Positions 8,001 to 13,000 of a DNA stretch of 13,000 nt are shown piece after piece (the first letter of the stretch is position 1; every line of letters starts with the position of its first letter). Origin of the DNA: Actinobacillus sp. (GTDB lineage: Bacteria; Pseudomonadota; Gammaproteobacteria; Enterobacterales; Pasteurellaceae). Under the pieces are notes generated by a model. That model searched no databases. It worked only from the letters and a program-made list of their open reading frames with translations, and was not told the origin of the DNA. The DNA is taken from NCBI GenBank assembly GCA_020026055.1, contig JAHHRA010000030.1:1-13000 (forward strand). Reading direction: 5' to 3'. The translations under genes and the position numbers were made by a program.

Positions 8001-8103
8001 TAAAAAGCATGAGGGAAAGAGAAGAAAATTTTGTTTCTAAAAAGTAATAAAGTAACACAACTGAGATATTTTTATTTTTTCAACAATTTTGTTAACATTT
8101 TTC

Positions 8104-8112
8104 TGCAATAAT
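8104..8112 (+). promoter_or_regulatory. Extended -10 promoter of the channel gene
   Basis: TGCAATAAT fits the extended -10 pattern TGnTATAAT with one hexamer mismatch. It predicts transcription starting near 8119, which leaves about 30 nt of leader before the ATG at 8150 and would exclude the ATG at 8111. Just upstream is the short inverted repeat AACAA-TT-TTGTT. Confidence 0.4.
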
Positions 8113-8149
8113 GATTGTGAATTATGAACAAATACTCAAAAGTGACACT

Positions 8150-9316
8150 ATGAATTTTATACAAAGAATAGAAAAAATTATTTTTAACATCCAAAAATGG
8201 ATTCATTACTTCCTCGATCCCGATAGTGATTTTTGGTACTCAAAGCTTGTCAATAGTTTCATTATTACTACTATTGTTGTGGATATTCTTGCTGTTACTT
8301 TTGCGTCGGAACCTAATATCCGTGATCAATTTTATCTGTTTTTGGGAAATATAGAGTATTTTTCATTAATTGTCTTTACGTTAGAATATTTCTTAAGACT
8401 TTGGTCAGCTCCCATGTCCGATGAATATAAAGATGTTTCTGTAAAAATAGCACGATGGCGTTATGCAACTTCATTTTTTGGGTTGATTGACTTGATTGCT
8501 ATTATACCATTTTTCCTTGCTTTCTTTATTCCTAATACTGAAGCATTGCGTATTATCCAATTGTTCCGAGCTTTTAAATTGATGCGTTATAATGCCGCAA
8601 TGAATACTTTACTTACTGTAGTGAAAGAAGAAGCTCGAGATCTTTTGTCAGTTATTTTTCTGATGGGAATTTTGTTAATTATTGCTTCAAGTGGTGTTTA
8701 TCTTTTTGAACATAGTGTACAACCTGAACATTTTGGTAGTATTTTACGTTCAATGTGGTGGGCAATAGTGACAATTGCAACAGTTGGCTATGGTGAGAAT
8801 GTCCCTATTACAGTCCCTGGAAGAGTTTTTGCAGGCATAGTGATGGTGATTAGTATCGGTATAGTGGCATTACCTGCTGGTATTCTTGCTTCAGCTTTCT
8901 CTGAACAATTAGGGCGTCATAAAACACAATATCGTAATGCTGTACAAGATATTTTGTCTAAAGGACAAAAAATTTCATCTGATGATCGTCATGTTTTAAA
9001 AAGTATTCAAAACAAATGTAATTTATCCGATCTAGACGCTAATAATATCTATCGTGAAGTTGTAGAAGAGATGACAAAACAAAAACATATTCAAACAGTC
9101 GTGGCATCTGTACAAAATGTATTTCCAACAACATCTTCTGACAGCATATCACGTTCAGCTACAAATATAGTGCCACAAGAAACGTGTGCAGCTCCAACTC
9201 CTTCAATTGTAACGACTATTAAAGCAACGTCCTCTATACCAAAATTTTGTACAGAATGTGGTGCGAAAGTTGACTTAGGAAATAAATATTGCGGTCAATG
9301 TGGGCATAAACTTTGA
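8150..9316 (+). CDS. Voltage-gated K+ channel-like protein with C-terminal zinc ribbon
   Basis: An inner-membrane six-helix ion channel. Residue numbers count from the upstream ATG at 8111; the preferred start is M14 at 8150. Helices are S1 about 44-66, S2 80-98, S3 118-140, S4 143-160, S5 177-199 and S6 238-264. S4 carries R147, R153, K156 and R159 as a voltage-sensor pattern. The pore loop has the K+ selectivity filter TVGYG (224-228) after TIA. The cytoplasmic tail has a charged helical segment (about 275-322, with ILSKGQKISSDD), a Ser/Thr-rich linker and a four-cysteine ribbon C380-x2-C383...C394-x2-C397. I favour 8150 because the 8111 ATG overlaps the predicted -10 and has no Shine-Dalgarno; 8150 has a weak AAGTGA. 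It stands alone, divergent from lptD. K+ selectivity is a strong family inference; gating and physiological role are unknown. Confidence 0.87.
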   Translation: MNFIQRIEKIIFNIQKWIHYFLDPDSDFWYSKLVNSFIITTIVVDILAVTFASEPNIRDQFYLFLGNIEYFSLIVFTLEYFLRLWSAPMSDEYKDVSVKIARWRYATSFFGLIDLIAIIPFFLAFFIPNTEALRIIQLFRAFKLMRYNAAMNTLLTVVKEEARDLLSVIFLMGILLIIASSGVYLFEHSVQPEHFGSILRSMWWAIVTIATVGYGENVPITVPGRVFAGIVMVISIGIVALPAGILASAFSEQLGRHKTQYRNAVQDILSKGQKISSDDRHVLKSIQNKCNLSDLDANNIYREVVEEMTKQKHIQTVVASVQNVFPTTSSDSISRSATNIVPQETCAAPTPSIVTTIKATSSIPKFCTECGAKVDLGNKYCGQCGHKL

Positions 9317-9503
9317 GTCATAAACCTGTTAACGCTCTAGTTTTGGAAAATCTTTATTTAAATTCGATTATAACTAAGATGATATAAGTGGTGAAAACAT
9401 ATATTATGTTTTTTATTTGAAACGATAGGATTCTTTAGTGATCTTGCTAAGATGAGCAAAATAGTGATCTTTGCTTTCTAGTTTATAAATCAGATCACAA
9501 AGT

Positions 9504-9536
9504 TACTCACAAAACACGACAAGTGTTTTGTGAGTA
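9504..9536. repeat. Perfect 14-bp stem with 5-nt loop
   Basis: TACTCACAAAACAC and its exact complement GTGTTTTGTGAGTA flank the loop GACAA. No T run follows on either strand, so it is not a classical intrinsic terminator for the channel gene (ends 9316) or glpF (ends 9663), though it lies between the two convergent genes. Confidence 0.8.
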
Positions 9537-9609
9537 GGTTATTTCACCAGAAAAGCTTGTATCTAGAAAGCGTTTTTCTAGAAATCTTCTCACTATTTCT
9601 CCGTCGTCA

Positions 9610-9635
9610 AAAATATTCTGAATTTTGAAGCGTGA
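9610..9635 (-). repeat. Copy of the nrdB 3'-flank repeat beyond glpF
   Basis: On the minus strand this reads TCACGCTTCAAAATTCAG followed by AATATTTT. It shares 13 identical leading bases, and similar sequence beyond, with plus strand 4473-4499. It also resembles the minus strand of the same hairpin, TCACGCCTTAAAAATCAG. It starts 27 bp past the glpF stop, much as the other copy sits 3 bp past the nrdB stop. Unlike the nrdB copy, it has no complementary second arm. Confidence 0.55.
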
Positions 9636-9662
9636 TCTAAGCAGTCATTTAAAACAATAACA

Positions 9663-10409
9663 TTACATCTTCAAAATTAAATAAACCCAAGCTGCTAAAA
9701 CACCACCTACAATTGGAGCTGTTGCTGGAATCCAACCATATGCCCAATCTGGTGTTGTTTTAAGTTTGCTAGCTAAAATAGTAAGTAATAGACGAGGTGC
9801 ACTATCCCGAGCAGGATTGATAGCATAACCTGTTGTTCCACCTAGACTTAAGCCAATAACCCAAACTAAAATAGCGACAGGTAAAGCACCGATAGAACCT
9901 AAACCAATTGGTGTCGTTACACTACTATTAGGCAAAATGACATGTGCATCAGCGACGATATAGAAGATCACAAAGACCAGAACAAAAGTTCCAATGACTT
10001 CACTAAAATAATTTACTTTATAGTTGCGAATGGCAGGCTCTGTGGCGAAACAAGCACGACAAAGAGCAGGATTATCAGTCACTTTGAAATGGTCAATGTA
10101 GAACAAATAAACTAAGGCAGCCCCAATTATTCCGCCAATAAATTGACCAATGATATAAGTTGGTACGGATGCCCATGAGAATAGTCCTGCTGTAGCTAAA
10201 CCAATAGTAACAGCTGGATTCATATGGGCGCCTGAAATAGGTCCCGCGACAACAACACCAATAAAAACAGCAAATGCCCAACCAGTAGTAATGACCATCC
10301 AGTTCCCACCAGCTGTTTTTGTGTTTTTTAAAACACAATTAGCTACCACACCGTTTCCCAATAAAACAAGTAGAGCGGTACCCACAAGTTCTGCGATGAA
10401 AGGACTCAT
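9663..10409 (-). CDS. glpF: Glycerol facilitator / aquaglyceroporin (MIP family)
   Basis: An inner-membrane channel for glycerol and other small uncharged solutes. The 248-aa protein shows the MIP internal duplication with two half-helix motifs, NPAVT (64-68) and NPARD (198-202). The Asp after NPAR marks the glycerol-conducting subgroup, and six hydrophobic helices are evident. The start MSPFIAELVGTALLVLLGNGV, the segment WMVITTGWAFAV and GLSLGGTTGYAINPARD resemble streptococcal/lactobacillal GlpF as I recall them. They look less like the E. coli type. The ATG has AGGAG (10416-10420) at 6 nt. It stands alone; no glpK or glpD is in the window. Upstream are a CRP-like site, a promoter and an inverted repeat. 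Transport of other small solutes instead of glycerol cannot be excluded. Confidence 0.93.
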   Translation of the reverse strand: MSPFIAELVGTALLVLLGNGVVANCVLKNTKTAGGNWMVITTGWAFAVFIGVVVAGPISGAHMNPAVTIGLATAGLFSWASVPTYIIGQFIGGIIGAALVYLFYIDHFKVTDNPALCRACFATEPAIRNYKVNYFSEVIGTFVLVFVIFYIVADAHVILPNSSVTTPIGLGSIGALPVAILVWVIGLSLGGTTGYAINPARDSAPRLLLTILASKLKTTPDWAYGWIPATAPIVGGVLAAWVYLILKM

Positions 10410-10423
10410 ACTTAGCTCCTATA

Positions 10424-10445
10424 AGTTAGTAAATGATTACTAACT
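10424..10445. promoter_or_regulatory. Operator-like inverted repeat at the glpF start site
   Basis: AGTTAGTAA (10424-10432) and TTACTAACT (10437-10445) form a perfect 9-bp inverted repeat with spacer ATGA. It covers the last bases of the predicted -10 and the predicted start of transcription, and lies 4 bp upstream of the Shine-Dalgarno. This suits a repressor operator. If transcribed in full it could instead act as a leader hairpin. It does not look like the E. coli GlpR operator. Confidence 0.55.
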
Positions 10446-10471
10446 ATACAGATAGATTATTTTTAACTCAA
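10443..10471 (-). promoter_or_regulatory. glpF promoter (-35 TTGAGT, -10 TATAGT)
   Basis: On the minus strand TTGAGT (10466-10471) and TATAGT (10443-10448) are separated by exactly 17 bp, matching the sigma-70 consensus at 4 and 5 of 6 positions. Transcription is predicted to begin near 10436, about 27 nt before the glpF ATG. Confidence 0.65.
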
Positions 10472-10485
10472 CTACACAATATTAA

Positions 10486-10507
10486 AAATATGATGTAACT
10501 CACATTT
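10486..10507 (-). promoter_or_regulatory. CRP-like binding site upstream of glpF
   Basis: The minus strand reads AAA-TGTGA-GTTACA-TCATA-TTT. TGTGA-N6-TCATA differs from the CRP consensus TGTGA-N6-TCACA at one core base, and the AAA/TTT flanks also match. Its centre (10496.5) is about 60-61 bp upstream of the predicted start, the classic class I activation position. Sugar-dependent cAMP-CRP control of a glycerol facilitator would be expected. Confidence 0.6.
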
Positions 10508-10846
10508 TGCGAGAAAAAATAGAAAAATAAAAAATCACAATGAAATTGAATGGAGTGTTAGTGTTTTTTTACGAATAAATTAGCATGACAATTCAAATTG
10601 AAAACAAAGATAAGGCAATTTTATTTATCAGTAATTTTAGATATGTAGTGGAAAATAGTTAGCTTATTAAAAATAATATGTAAATCAAAGGAGTGATGTT
10701 CGTAGAATTTTAATAAACTATGGATGTAAGTTTATCAAAAAGATTGAAAGTAAATGAGCATTATGATTAATGTGAAAAGAAATTACATTAGATAACATAA
10801 TATGACTTTAAAAAACATAATATGCAAAGAATTGAATTAAAATTAA
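10508..10846. other. AT-rich non-coding stretch between glpF and infA
   Basis: No convincing gene lies here on either strand. Visible items are an 11-bp direct repeat, AACATAATATG, at 10794-10804 and 10814-10824 (20-bp period), and an inverted repeat TAATGT/ACATTA near 10769-10790. There is also a strong Shine-Dalgarno-like AAAGGAG (10688-10694) in front of a five-codon reading frame. These may be remnants of a lost gene or of unknown regulatory use. Confidence 0.4.
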
Positions 10847-10882
10847 AAGGACTAACTCAATTGAATATAAGAATTAGTCCTT
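10847..10882 (-). terminator. Terminator downstream of infA
   Basis: AAGGACTAA (10847-10855) and TTAGTCCTT (10874-10882) form a perfect 9-bp stem with an 18-nt loop. On the minus strand it is followed by TTAATTTTAATT and lies about 80 bp past the infA stop. The plus strand side is also T-rich, so it could act both ways. Confidence 0.6.
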
Positions 10883-10960
10883 ATCTATTTTTAGTAATAG
10901 AAGATTTAAGTTTTGAGGCGATGTTAAACTGTAATTTATTATAGAATTAATGATTGCTCA

Positions 10961-11179
10961 TTAACGGCTACGGAAAATAATACGACCTTTAGTCAGATCA
11001 TATGGAGTCATTTCTACTGTTACTTTATCACCAGTTAAAATACGAATATAATTTTTGCGCATTTTGCCAGAAATATGTGCGGTGACGACATGACCATTTT
11101 CTAACTCAACGCGGAACATTGTGTTAGGTAGGGTTTCTAAAATTGTGCCTTGCATTTCAATGCAATCTTCTTTAGCCAT
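10961..11179 (-). CDS. infA: Translation initiation factor IF-1
   Basis: IF-1 binds the ribosomal A site during initiation together with IF-2 and IF-3. The 72-aa product is a single S1/OB-fold and differs from E. coli IF-1 at only a handful of positions. MQGT, ETLPNTMFRVELENGH, HISGKMRKNYIRIL and the terminal GRIIFRSR are all present. The one unusual residue is Cys6, where E. coli has Asn. The ATG has AGAGGAA (11183-11189) as Shine-Dalgarno. It follows coaA by 105 bp on the same strand and has its own strong promoter in that gap. Confidence 0.99.
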   Translation of the reverse strand: MAKEDCIEMQGTILETLPNTMFRVELENGHVVTAHISGKMRKNYIRILTGDKVTVEMTPYDLTKGRIIFRSR

Positions 11180-11224
11180 TGATTCCTCTGAGAATGATTA
11201 AGTTTAAGTCAAAAAAGCGGTGCG

Positions 11225-11252
11225 ATTATACGCTCTAAACAAAAATTGTTAA
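11225..11252 (-). promoter_or_regulatory. infA promoter (TTAACA, 16 bp, TATAAT)
   Basis: On the minus strand TTAACA (11247-11252, 5 of 6 to consensus) and a perfect TATAAT (11225-11230) are separated by 16 bp. Transcription should begin near 11218, giving a leader of about 40 nt. Immediately downstream is AAAAGCGGT on the plus strand, 8 of 9 to the Actinobacillus-type uptake core. Confidence 0.7.
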
Positions 11253-11284
11253 AGATATTTTACTCATTCACGAGCAGAAAGGTG

Positions 11285-12235
11285 TTATTTCCTTAGTTTT
11301 ATATTTTCTATAGCATGATTTTTCCCTTTGCGTAAAATCAAATTAGCACGTTCACGCGTTGGGAGAATATTTTCACGTAGATTTAACCCATTGATAGTGT
11401 TCCAAATTTTTTCTGCTGTACTAATTGCTTCTGCTTCTGAAAGTTTTGCGTAATTTTTAAAATAGGAGTTCGGTTCGCTAAATGCACTTTGACGAAATTT
11501 AAGAAATCGAGCGATATACCAATCTTTTAATAGTGTTTCGTCAGCATCGACATAAATAGCAAAGTCGACAAAATCTGAGACAAAACATTGACGGTGAGAA
11601 GTAGGAGCTTGCAAAACATTTAACCCTTCTAGGATTAAAATATCTGGCTTATTTACGATATTAAATTCGTTGGGCACGATATCATAAGTTAAATGAGAAT
11701 AAATAGGTGTTTTTATATTTTCTTTGCCTGATTTGATATCGGCTAAGAAACGAACGAGTTTTGCGGTATCATATGAAATAGGAAAACCTTTCTTATGTAG
11801 CAAATTTTTTTCTTTTAATACTGAAAGTGGGTACAAAAAGCCGTCAGTAGTAATAAGTTCAACTTTTTTAGGTTGTCGCCAGTTAGAAAGTAAATTTTGC
11901 AAAATCCTTGCAGTAGTACTTTTTCCGACAGCAACGCTACCAGCTATTCCGATTATGTAAGGTGCTTGAGGTCTAGAGTGATTTAAAAACCGGTTTAATA
12001 CAGCACGACGGCGTAAATTTTCATCAAAATAATAATGTAATAAACGGATAAGAGGTAAGTAAATTGTCCGAACTTCGTCTAAAGATAAAAACTCGTTAAA
12101 CCCTAATAAAGGTTTAAGATCTTTTTCAGTTAATGTAAGTGGAACCGACTTACGTAGGTCTGCCCATTGGTTACGAGAAAAATTTAAAAAAGGTATCAAC
12201 TCTTCTGATAGTACAAAATTTTTTTCTGTATTCAC
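11285..12235 (-). CDS. coaA: Pantothenate kinase, type I (CoaA)
   Basis: CoaA phosphorylates pantothenate with ATP, the first and feedback-inhibited step of CoA synthesis. The product is 316 aa (the E. coli length), with FSRNQWADLRKSVPLTL near the N-terminus. The P-loop is GSVAVGKS (99-106), followed by ELITTDGFLYP, KKGFPISYD, PIYSHLTYD and DILILEGLNVL. The tail ends NILPTRERANLIL and LRK. The frame is open 43 codons further to an ATG at 12364, but that stretch is low-complexity and AT-rich. I therefore chose the GTG at 12233-12235, which gives the family length and N-terminus; it has no clear Shine-Dalgarno. It is upstream of infA on the same strand with no obvious terminator between, and divergent from the tRNA operon. 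Confidence 0.95.
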   Translation of the reverse strand: MNTEKNFVLSEELIPFLNFSRNQWADLRKSVPLTLTEKDLKPLLGFNEFLSLDEVRTIYLPLIRLLHYYFDENLRRRAVLNRFLNHSRPQAPYIIGIAGSVAVGKSTTARILQNLLSNWRQPKKVELITTDGFLYPLSVLKEKNLLHKKGFPISYDTAKLVRFLADIKSGKENIKTPIYSHLTYDIVPNEFNIVNKPDILILEGLNVLQAPTSHRQCFVSDFVDFAIYVDADETLLKDWYIARFLKFRQSAFSEPNSYFKNYAKLSEAEAISTAEKIWNTINGLNLRENILPTRERANLILRKGKNHAIENIKLRK

Positions 12236-12404
12236 GATAAATAGGATCTTAATTAAAAAAGAATAATGTATAGAATATACCTTAAAACAGTTAAATAGCC
12301 TTAAAAAAATTGAATAAAACAATATAAAATTAATAAAAATTAAACATTTTGTTTTAAAAATCATCTAACAAATAAAAAAATAAAAATTTTCCTTAAAAAA
12401 AGGG

Positions 12405-12432
12405 TTGCATGGTTTCTAAATTTCCATATAAT
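12405..12432 (+). promoter_or_regulatory. Promoter of the tRNA-tuf operon
   Basis: TTGCAT (12405-12410) and a perfect TATAAT (12427-12432) are 16 bp apart, followed by the GC-rich discriminator ACGCCCC. Transcription should start near 12440, 16 nt before the first tRNA. A G/C-rich discriminator is typical of stable-RNA promoters under growth-rate and stringent control. Confidence 0.75.
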
Positions 12433-12455
12433 ACGCCCCACTTGTTTACGACAAT

Positions 12456-12531
<76 letters not shown>

Positions 12532-12560
12532 TTTCTGTCTAGCAAGTGCGTAAAGTTCGT

Positions 12561-12645
<85 letters not shown>

Positions 12646-12685
12646 TTTATTAAATCGATCTGATGGGATAGATGAATTTAGGACT

Positions 12686-12760
<75 letters not shown>

Positions 12761-12763
12761 GAC

Positions 12764-12839
12764 GCTGATATAGCTCAGTTGGTAGAGCGCACCCTTGGTA
12801 AGGGTGAGGTCGGCGGTTCAAATCCGCCTATCAGCACCA
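12764..12839 (+). tRNA. tRNA-Thr, anticodon GGT
   Basis: 76 nt with encoded CCA. The acceptor stem is GCTGATA/TATCAGC, the anticodon stem CACCC/GGGTG carries GGT at 12797-12799, and the T arm is GGCGG-TTCAAAT-CCGCC. It reads ACC/ACU. Only 3 nt separate it from tRNA-Gly, so one processing event must resolve both ends. Confidence 0.98.
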
Positions 12840-12894
12840 CCCCTACTTTTCTTCTTTTCTCTTCAATTTATTTTTCGTTAAACAAATTTCATTT

Positions 12895-12924
12895 GGTTAA
12901 TGTGGTAACTGAACCATCGTAACC
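12895..12924 (+). promoter_or_regulatory. Stem-loop in the tuf leader
   Basis: GGTTA (12895-12899) pairs with TAACC (12920-12924), and TGGT (12903-12906) pairs with ACCA (12913-12916). They are separated by a symmetric 3x3 internal loop and capped by AACTGA. It ends 9 nt before the tuf Shine-Dalgarno. It could be a processing or control element; its function is unknown. Confidence 0.45.
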
Positions 12925-12945
12925 GTGTTTCTAAGAGGGACTTTC

Positions 12946-13000
12946 AATGTCTAAAGAAAAATTTGAACGTACAAAACCGCACGTAAACGTGGGTACAATT
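12946..13000 (+). CDS. tuf: Elongation factor Tu, N-terminal fragment
   Basis: The first 18 codons (MSKEKFERTKPHVNVGTI) are the diagnostic EF-Tu N-terminus; the gene runs off the window. EF-Tu is the GTPase that delivers aminoacyl-tRNA to the ribosome. The ATG has AGAGGGA (12934-12940) at 5 nt. Its place directly after the Thr-Tyr-Gly-Thr tRNAs corresponds to tufB of E. coli. Only the extreme 5' end is visible, before the P-loop. Confidence 0.97.

Larger units (their letters stand above)
9437..9638. repeat. Nested inverted repeats in the channel-glpF gap
   Basis: The 346-bp gap 9317-9662 has no convincing gene. It does hold repeated GTGATCT blocks at 9438-9444, 9464-9470, 9632-9638 and inverted at 9492-9498. 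Small stems include TTGCT/AGCAA (9444-9448, 9455-9459) and TCTAGAAA/TTTCTAGA (9562-9569, 9575-9582). A long-range pairing GCTTTCTAG/CTAGAAAGC (9473-9481, 9563-9571) and AAATAGTG/CACTATTT (9459-9466, 9591-9598) encloses the perfect palindrome at 9504-9536. Whether this is a dispersed repeat, a degraded mobile element or a structured RNA cannot be decided from one copy. Confidence 0.6.

Noticed and set aside
7846..8058. 70-aa minus-strand reading frame over the lptD start
   Set aside because: It overlaps the lptD signal-peptide region in another frame, runs through the promoter, and encodes a low-complexity Phe/Leu/Tyr-rich sequence.
9437..9638. CRISPR-like repetition of GTGATCT
   Set aside because: Copies are only 7 bp, irregularly spaced and in both orientations; no spacer-repeat structure.
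10093..10338. 81-aa minus-strand frame inside glpF
   Set aside because: Shadow frame of glpF, rich in Trp, Cys and Tyr, with no start signal.
10822..10944. 40-codon plus-strand frame between glpF and infA
   Set aside because: No Shine-Dalgarno, it spans the infA terminator, and it has AT-biased low-information composition.
11724..11960. 78-aa plus-strand frame opposite coaA
   Set aside because: Antisense to the conserved P-loop region of coaA; no Shine-Dalgarno.
12236..12364. 43-residue N-terminal extension of CoaA to an ATG
   Set aside because: Ile/Phe-rich translation of very AT-rich promoter DNA, absent from the family.

Overview
This is AT-rich chromosomal DNA from a gammaproteobacterium, most likely a member of the Pasteurellaceae. 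Four things point there. The housekeeping proteins (ApaH, KsgA, NrdB, CoaA, IF-1) look close to Haemophilus/Pasteurella versions. A YfiF-type methyltransferase gene is divergent from pssA. The coaA / tRNA-Thr-Tyr-Gly-Thr / tuf arrangement is typical. NrdB, IF-1 and the tRNA cluster also match the E. coli genes closely. I found no perfect copy of either known Pasteurellaceae DNA uptake core (AAGTGCGGT or ACAAGCGGT), so I do not name a genus. No phage, IS element, CRISPR array or defence island is visible. This is mostly a core-genome region, and its interest lies in gene-order oddities, one channel gene and the intergenic DNA.

Layout. Positions 1-118 hold a hairpin terminator shared with an off-window gene. 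From there to 2897 three minus-strand genes follow each other in transcription order yfiF-like > ksgA (rsmA) > apaH, with a terminator-like hairpin between yfiF and ksgA. pssA (3067-4428, +) diverges from yfiF and converges on nrdB. nrdB (4522-5652, -) lies 11 bp downstream of lptD (5664-7919, -), probably in one operon. A six-helix voltage-gated K+ channel gene with a C-terminal zinc ribbon (8150-9316, +) diverges from lptD. A 346-bp gap full of inverted repeats separates it from a glycerol facilitator gene (9663-10409, -), which has a well-placed CRP-like site and promoter. A further 550 bp of very AT-rich DNA leads to infA (10961-11179, -) and coaA (11285-12235, -). Divergent from coaA is the stable-RNA operon tRNA-Thr(TGT)-Tyr(GTA)-Gly(TCC)-Thr(GGT), followed by the first 18 codons of tuf.

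Functions. Most genes serve core processes: translation (infA, four tRNAs, EF-Tu, KsgA 16S rRNA methylation, YfiF-like RNA methyltransferase), envelope building (LptD for LPS export, PssA for phosphatidylethanolamine), dNTP supply (NrdB), CoA synthesis (CoaA) and nucleotide housekeeping (ApaH). The accessory-looking genes are the K+ channel and the glycerol facilitator. The latter resembles Gram-positive GlpF proteins more than the E. coli type.

No clearly undescribed system is evident. The observations most worth following are the zinc-ribbon K+ channel, the nested palindromes between the channel gene and glpF, a short sequence shared by the 3' flanks of nrdB and glpF, the glpF control region, and nrdB sitting behind lptD without nrdA.
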